Shown: piece by piece, positions 6,157-8,313 of the stretch
How positions within the stretch are numbered: position 1 is the first letter of the stretch
How the letters are laid out: each line of letters opens with the position of its first letter
NCBI GenBank assembly: GCA_017613595.1
Contig: JAGADM010000128.1
Span: forward strand, 1 to 8,313
DNA length: 8,313 bases
Direction: 5' to 3'
DNA from: Lachnospiraceae bacterium
GTDB lineage: Bacteria > Bacillota_A > Clostridia > Lachnospirales > Lachnospiraceae
Program-made: the position numbers and the translations under genes
Notes under the pieces: model-generated
Database searches by the model: none
Told to the model about the DNA's origin: nothing
Seen by the model: the letters and a program-made list of their open reading frames with translations, nothing else

Positions 6157-7361
6157 TCGAAATAGGAACGGAAGCGGATGGAGTGACCTTTTCCCTTGAA
6201 CAGGTGATTGTACAGCTCAAGGAAATAGTCATCGGTCATGCTCGCGATATAATCACAGACAATAAAATCGGGATCTTCCGAAAGATAATCTCCGGGCGCA
6301 CTGTAGTGTGCCCGGTTTTTGTTTATGAAATCAATGTGGTGCGTGAAGATCGGAGAAGACTCGTTGCCCTTCAGAAGATCTTCGCGCAGCCGCTCATATA
6401 CTTCCTCAAACATCGGCGTAACCTGCTCATCGTAGGTTTTCTTAACCGTGTCATTCAGATAGATGACCTCGTAATTCTCTTTCTTGGCGGCTTTGAGACC
6501 TTCGAAGACGTCGGGACTCATCGCGATGTAATCCTTACCGTAGCTCTGCTCCGCGATATCGACGATCAGATTGTTGATCATCGCGGCGTTGTGAGGCCCG
6601 AGGTAGTTGGATTCAAACGGGTAACCGTCGGGAAGGATGCCCGCAGTTACCGCGTCCTGGCGGTCTTTTCCGAGATAGGCGATGATATCGCTGATTCGCA
6701 TGACACAGCCTTCAAGTGTCGCGGGAACAAGAAACTTTCCGCCGTCAGATACTTCATAACAGCGCTTCACATCGGCATCGTACACGCCGAAATCGCGGTT
6801 GCCGGTCGGCTGATACTTCTGCTGTTCGAATTCGCCGTTATGGCTGAGTACGCCGTCAAGCGTCTGAAGGCTGATATTCCTGCGGAAAAGTACATCGAGA
6901 GCTCTTGCGCTCTGTACGTTATGGTTAAAATACAGTCCGGTATGCTTGTGGAAGATATTGCTCAGGCATTTCTCCCCGGCGTGGCCGAACGGCGTATGAC
7001 CGATATCATGCCCGAGCGAAATTGCCTCGATCAGATCGAGGTTAAGACCGAGCAGCGAGCCGATGTTCCGGGCAATCCTTGAGACAAGCTGTACATGGAG
7101 CGCGCGTCTTGTGATGTCGTCATTCATGTAGAAGGAGAACACCTGCGTCTTATCGGCATAGCGATTGTAATACGGGAGGTACAGAATCTTTTCAACGTCC
7201 CGGAGGTAAGCGGGACGCCACAGATTGGCGCGGTCATGACTAAAATCTCTGCGGACGCAGTCCTCATCGGACGCCGCATAAGGATTCTTAATTCCCTTTG
7301 CCCGGTCATCACGGATCCTCTGCACCAGATCTTCGTTCATGTTGCGATATTGTACGTTCAT
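6153..7361 (-). CDS. dgt: HD-domain dGTP triphosphohydrolase-like protein
   Basis: This 402-residue cytoplasmic protein belongs to the dGTPase branch of the HD superfamily, which cleaves dNTPs (classically dGTP) to the nucleoside and tripolyphosphate and so tunes DNA precursor pools. The N-terminal motif WRPAYLRDVEKILYLPYYNR then DKTQVF (48-75) corresponds to the R-D-x-I-x-x-S-x-x-F-R-R-L-x-x-K-T-Q-V-F block of known dGTPases but is clearly divergent. The HD metal ligands are His-89 (RRALHVQLVSRIAR), His-118 and Asp-119 (LGHDIGHTPFGHAGE) and Asp-224 (RISDIIAYLGKD). FNHNVQSARAL (146-156) matches the conserved F-x-H-N-x-Q-S segment, and VLSHNGE (171-177) follows it. All key residues are present, so it should be active; the true nucleotide preference and any allosteric activator cannot be read here. 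GGGAGG lies seven bases before ATG. It meets the rightward small gene tail to tail with a 4-base overlap (TTAA). Confidence 0.9.
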   Translation of the reverse strand: MNVQYRNMNEDLVQRIRDDRAKGIKNPYAASDEDCVRRDFSHDRANLWRPAYLRDVEKILYLPYYNRYADKTQVFSFYMNDDITRRALHVQLVSRIARNIGSLLGLNLDLIEAISLGHDIGHTPFGHAGEKCLSNIFHKHTGLYFNHNVQSARALDVLFRRNISLQTLDGVLSHNGEFEQQKYQPTGNRDFGVYDADVKRCYEVSDGGKFLVPATLEGCVMRISDIIAYLGKDRQDAVTAGILPDGYPFESNYLGPHNAAMINNLIVDIAEQSYGKDYIAMSPDVFEGLKAAKKENYEVIYLNDTVKKTYDEQVTPMFEEVYERLREDLLKGNESSPIFTHHIDFINKNRAHYSAPGDYLSEDPDFIVCDYIASMTDDYFLELYNHLFKGKGHSIRFRSYFD

Positions 7362-7421
7362 GAAGCGCCCTCCCTGTATTTTTTTCGGAAAATGTCACGA
7401 GGAATCGTATTTTCCGCCTCT

Positions 7422-7450
7422 ATCATAGCGCATCCGCGGAGTATTTGCAA
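7422..7450 (-). promoter_or_regulatory. Promoter of the dGTPase gene
   Basis: Read leftward, TTGCAA (7450-7445), a 17-bp spacer, then TATGAT (7427-7422). The predicted start is near 7415, giving a leader of about 54 bases before the ATG at 7361. Its -35 box abuts the -35 box of the divergent promoter with no base between. Confidence 0.72.
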
Positions 7451-7479
7451 TTGACACGATTCCGGCTTTCATCTATAAT
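7451..7479 (+). promoter_or_regulatory. Perfect sigma-A promoter of the zinc-ribbon membrane protein gene
   Basis: TTGACA (7451-7456), a 17-bp spacer and TATAAT (7474-7479) match the consensus at all twelve positions. The predicted start is near 7486, so the leader is about 74 bases. It is arranged back to back with the leftward dGTPase promoter. Confidence 0.88.
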
Positions 7480-7526
7480 TGTAAAGTCCTGCGGGCAAAG
7501 GTGCGCGCGGGAGCAACAGACTGAAA

Positions 7527-7543
7527 CGGTCCTTACGGGACCG
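7527..7543 (+). other. Leader hairpin just upstream of the ribosome site
   Basis: CGGTCC (7527-7532) pairs with GGACCG (7538-7543) around a 5-base loop, ending five bases before the GGAGG ribosome site (7549-7553). It has no T-run and is not a terminator. It may affect translation or mRNA stability of the following gene; short GC hairpins also occur by chance. Confidence 0.35.
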
Positions 7544-7559
7544 GAAACGGAGGTTAAAC

Positions 7560-8313
7560 ATGAAGTTTTGTAATCAGTGCGGAGCAACACTGGAAGACGA
7601 TATGAAGTTCTGTCTCAGCTGCGGCGCGAAGCAGGAACCGCTCATTGCCGTTCCGGAAGTTGCGGCAGCGGTATCCGCTGCGGAGGCAGCCGAAGAGGCT
7701 GTAAACGAGGCGGCCGAAGCGGTAACGGAAACGGCTGAAAATGCTGTTGAAGAAGTAAAGGCAGCGGAGGAGACGGCTGTTCAGGAAGCTGCTGCGGCAG
7801 AGGAAGTTATTGCACCGGTCGTTGCGGAAGCAGCGGCAGCTGCGGATAACGCGGCAGCGGTTGTTCCGGATGCGGCACCGGTCGTACCGGAGTTCAGCCA
7901 GACCCCGAGCCAGCAGCCTTATGAGCCCTATCAGGCACCGGCGGCACCTTCGAACCCGCCTAAGAAATCCAAAAAGGGACTGATCATCGGTATTGCGGCG
8001 GCTGCGGTTGCCGTAATCGGTATCGTTGTCGCGGTTTTGGTAATTCTCGGTCTTCGGAAAGAGACGATCGATGCGTCGAAGCTTGTTAAAGTCATCGGCT
8101 TCGGTCCGGACGGACACGGTCAGATCGCCGTTCTTGTAGCGAATGAAAAGACGATGAACAGTGTGGTAAACTCTCCCGAAGAGGAGTATCCGGGACTCTG
8201 GTCCTATCTCTATGATATGACGGAAGATGACGAGGAGACCTATCCGGAAGGCATCCGCAGTTATCTGAAGATGAACTCCAGTGAATACTTCAGCGGAACA
8301 AAGGCCTGGAAGA
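7560..8313 (+). CDS. Zinc-ribbon single-pass membrane protein, N-terminal part (continues past window)
   Basis: The frame is open from ATG at 7560 to the right edge (251 residues seen, no stop). Residues 1-24 are a zinc ribbon, FCNQCGATLEDDMKFCLSCGAK, with Cys-4, -7, -18 and -21 as metal ligands. Residues about 28-110 are a low-complexity Ala/Glu/Val-rich stretch, probably a helical or disordered stalk. Residues 111-134 are Pro/Gln-rich. KKSKKG (135-140) then leads into one transmembrane helix (LIIGIAAAAVAVIGIVVAVL and on, about 141-165). By the positive-inside rule the zinc ribbon is cytoplasmic and the C-terminal part, starting RKETIDASKLVKVIGFGPDGHG, faces outside. This layout is common among poorly characterised envelope proteins of Clostridia. 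The external domain is cut off and I cannot name it. GGAGG lies six bases before ATG, and a perfect promoter lies upstream. Confidence 0.88.
   Translation, partial: MKFCNQCGATLEDDMKFCLSCGAKQEPLIAVPEVAAAVSAAEAAEEAVNEAAEAVTETAENAVEEVKAAEETAVQEAAAAEEVIAPVVAEAAAAADNAAAVVPDAAPVVPEFSQTPSQQPYEPYQAPAAPSNPPKKSKKGLIIGIAAAAVAVIGIVVAVLVILGLRKETIDASKLVKVIGFGPDGHGQIAVLVANEKTMNSVVNSPEEEYPGLWSYLYDMTEDDEETYPEGIRSYLKMNSSEYFSGTKAWK

Noticed and set aside
6183..7082. A 299-codon open frame on the plus strand opposite the dGTPase gene
   Set aside because: The dGTPase on the other strand carries all HD metal-binding residues and a good ribosome site; this frame has neither motif nor ribosome site.
7640..7890. Repetitive GCGGCAG-like sequence as a tandem or CRISPR-type repeat
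   Set aside because: It has no fixed unit or spacing; it is simply the codon-level effect of an Ala/Glu/Val-rich protein segment.
7554..8117. A 187-codon open frame on the minus strand opposite the zinc-ribbon gene
   Set aside because: It is extremely Arg/Cys/Asn-rich, as expected from the complement of an Ala/Glu/Val-rich sequence; the plus-strand frame has a promoter, ribosome site, zinc ribbon and membrane helix.

Overview
The window looks like chromosomal DNA from a fermentative Bacillota species, most likely one of the Clostridia of the gut or rumen. This is inferred from the gene set: a YhbD-like regulator with a bactofilin, meso-diaminopimelate dehydrogenase, an intracellular GH115 alpha-glucuronidase and a zinc-ribbon membrane protein. 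Strong GGAGG-type ribosome sites and near-consensus TTGACA/TATAAT promoters with 17-bp spacers also fit. Base composition is moderate, slightly above half G+C by eye. No ribosomal RNA or conserved marker gene is present, so a family-level placement is not safe.

Layout. (1) Positions 3-122 are the last 39 codons of a transposase running in from the left. (2) Positions 123-214 hold two hairpins that separate it from a convergent leftward operon. (3) Positions 215-1344 (minus strand) are a two-gene operon: a YhbD/DUF4004-type HTH protein followed, with an ATGA overlap, by a bactofilin-like beta-helix protein. Its promoter is a perfect TTGACA-17-TATAAT with one palindromic GTAACAATGTTAC site filling the spacer and a second copy at the predicted transcription start, next to the Shine-Dalgarno sequence. 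(4) Positions 1589-4570 are a full-length cytoplasmic GH115 xylan alpha-glucuronidase. (5) Positions 4756-5739 encode meso-diaminopimelate dehydrogenase (Ddh) behind its own promoter, and positions 5800-6156 a small helical protein of unknown function. (6) Positions 6153-7361 (minus) encode an HD-domain dGTPase-like enzyme that meets the small gene tail to tail, sharing the four bases TTAA as both stop codons. (7) Positions 7422-7479 are two back-to-back promoters with directly abutting -35 boxes. One serves the dGTPase. The other serves a zinc-ribbon, Ala/Glu-rich, single-pass membrane protein that starts at 7560 and runs off the right edge.

Functionally this is a set of short independent units, not one pathway: sugar-side-chain removal (GH115), lysine/cell-wall precursor synthesis (Ddh), nucleotide pool control (dGTPase), a cytoskeletal/envelope polymer (bactofilin) and an envelope protein. 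I do not see a clearly new multi-gene system. The most informative item is the self-contained operator/promoter architecture of the yhbD-bactofilin operon, followed by the conserved-looking small gene locked tail to tail with the dGTPase gene.
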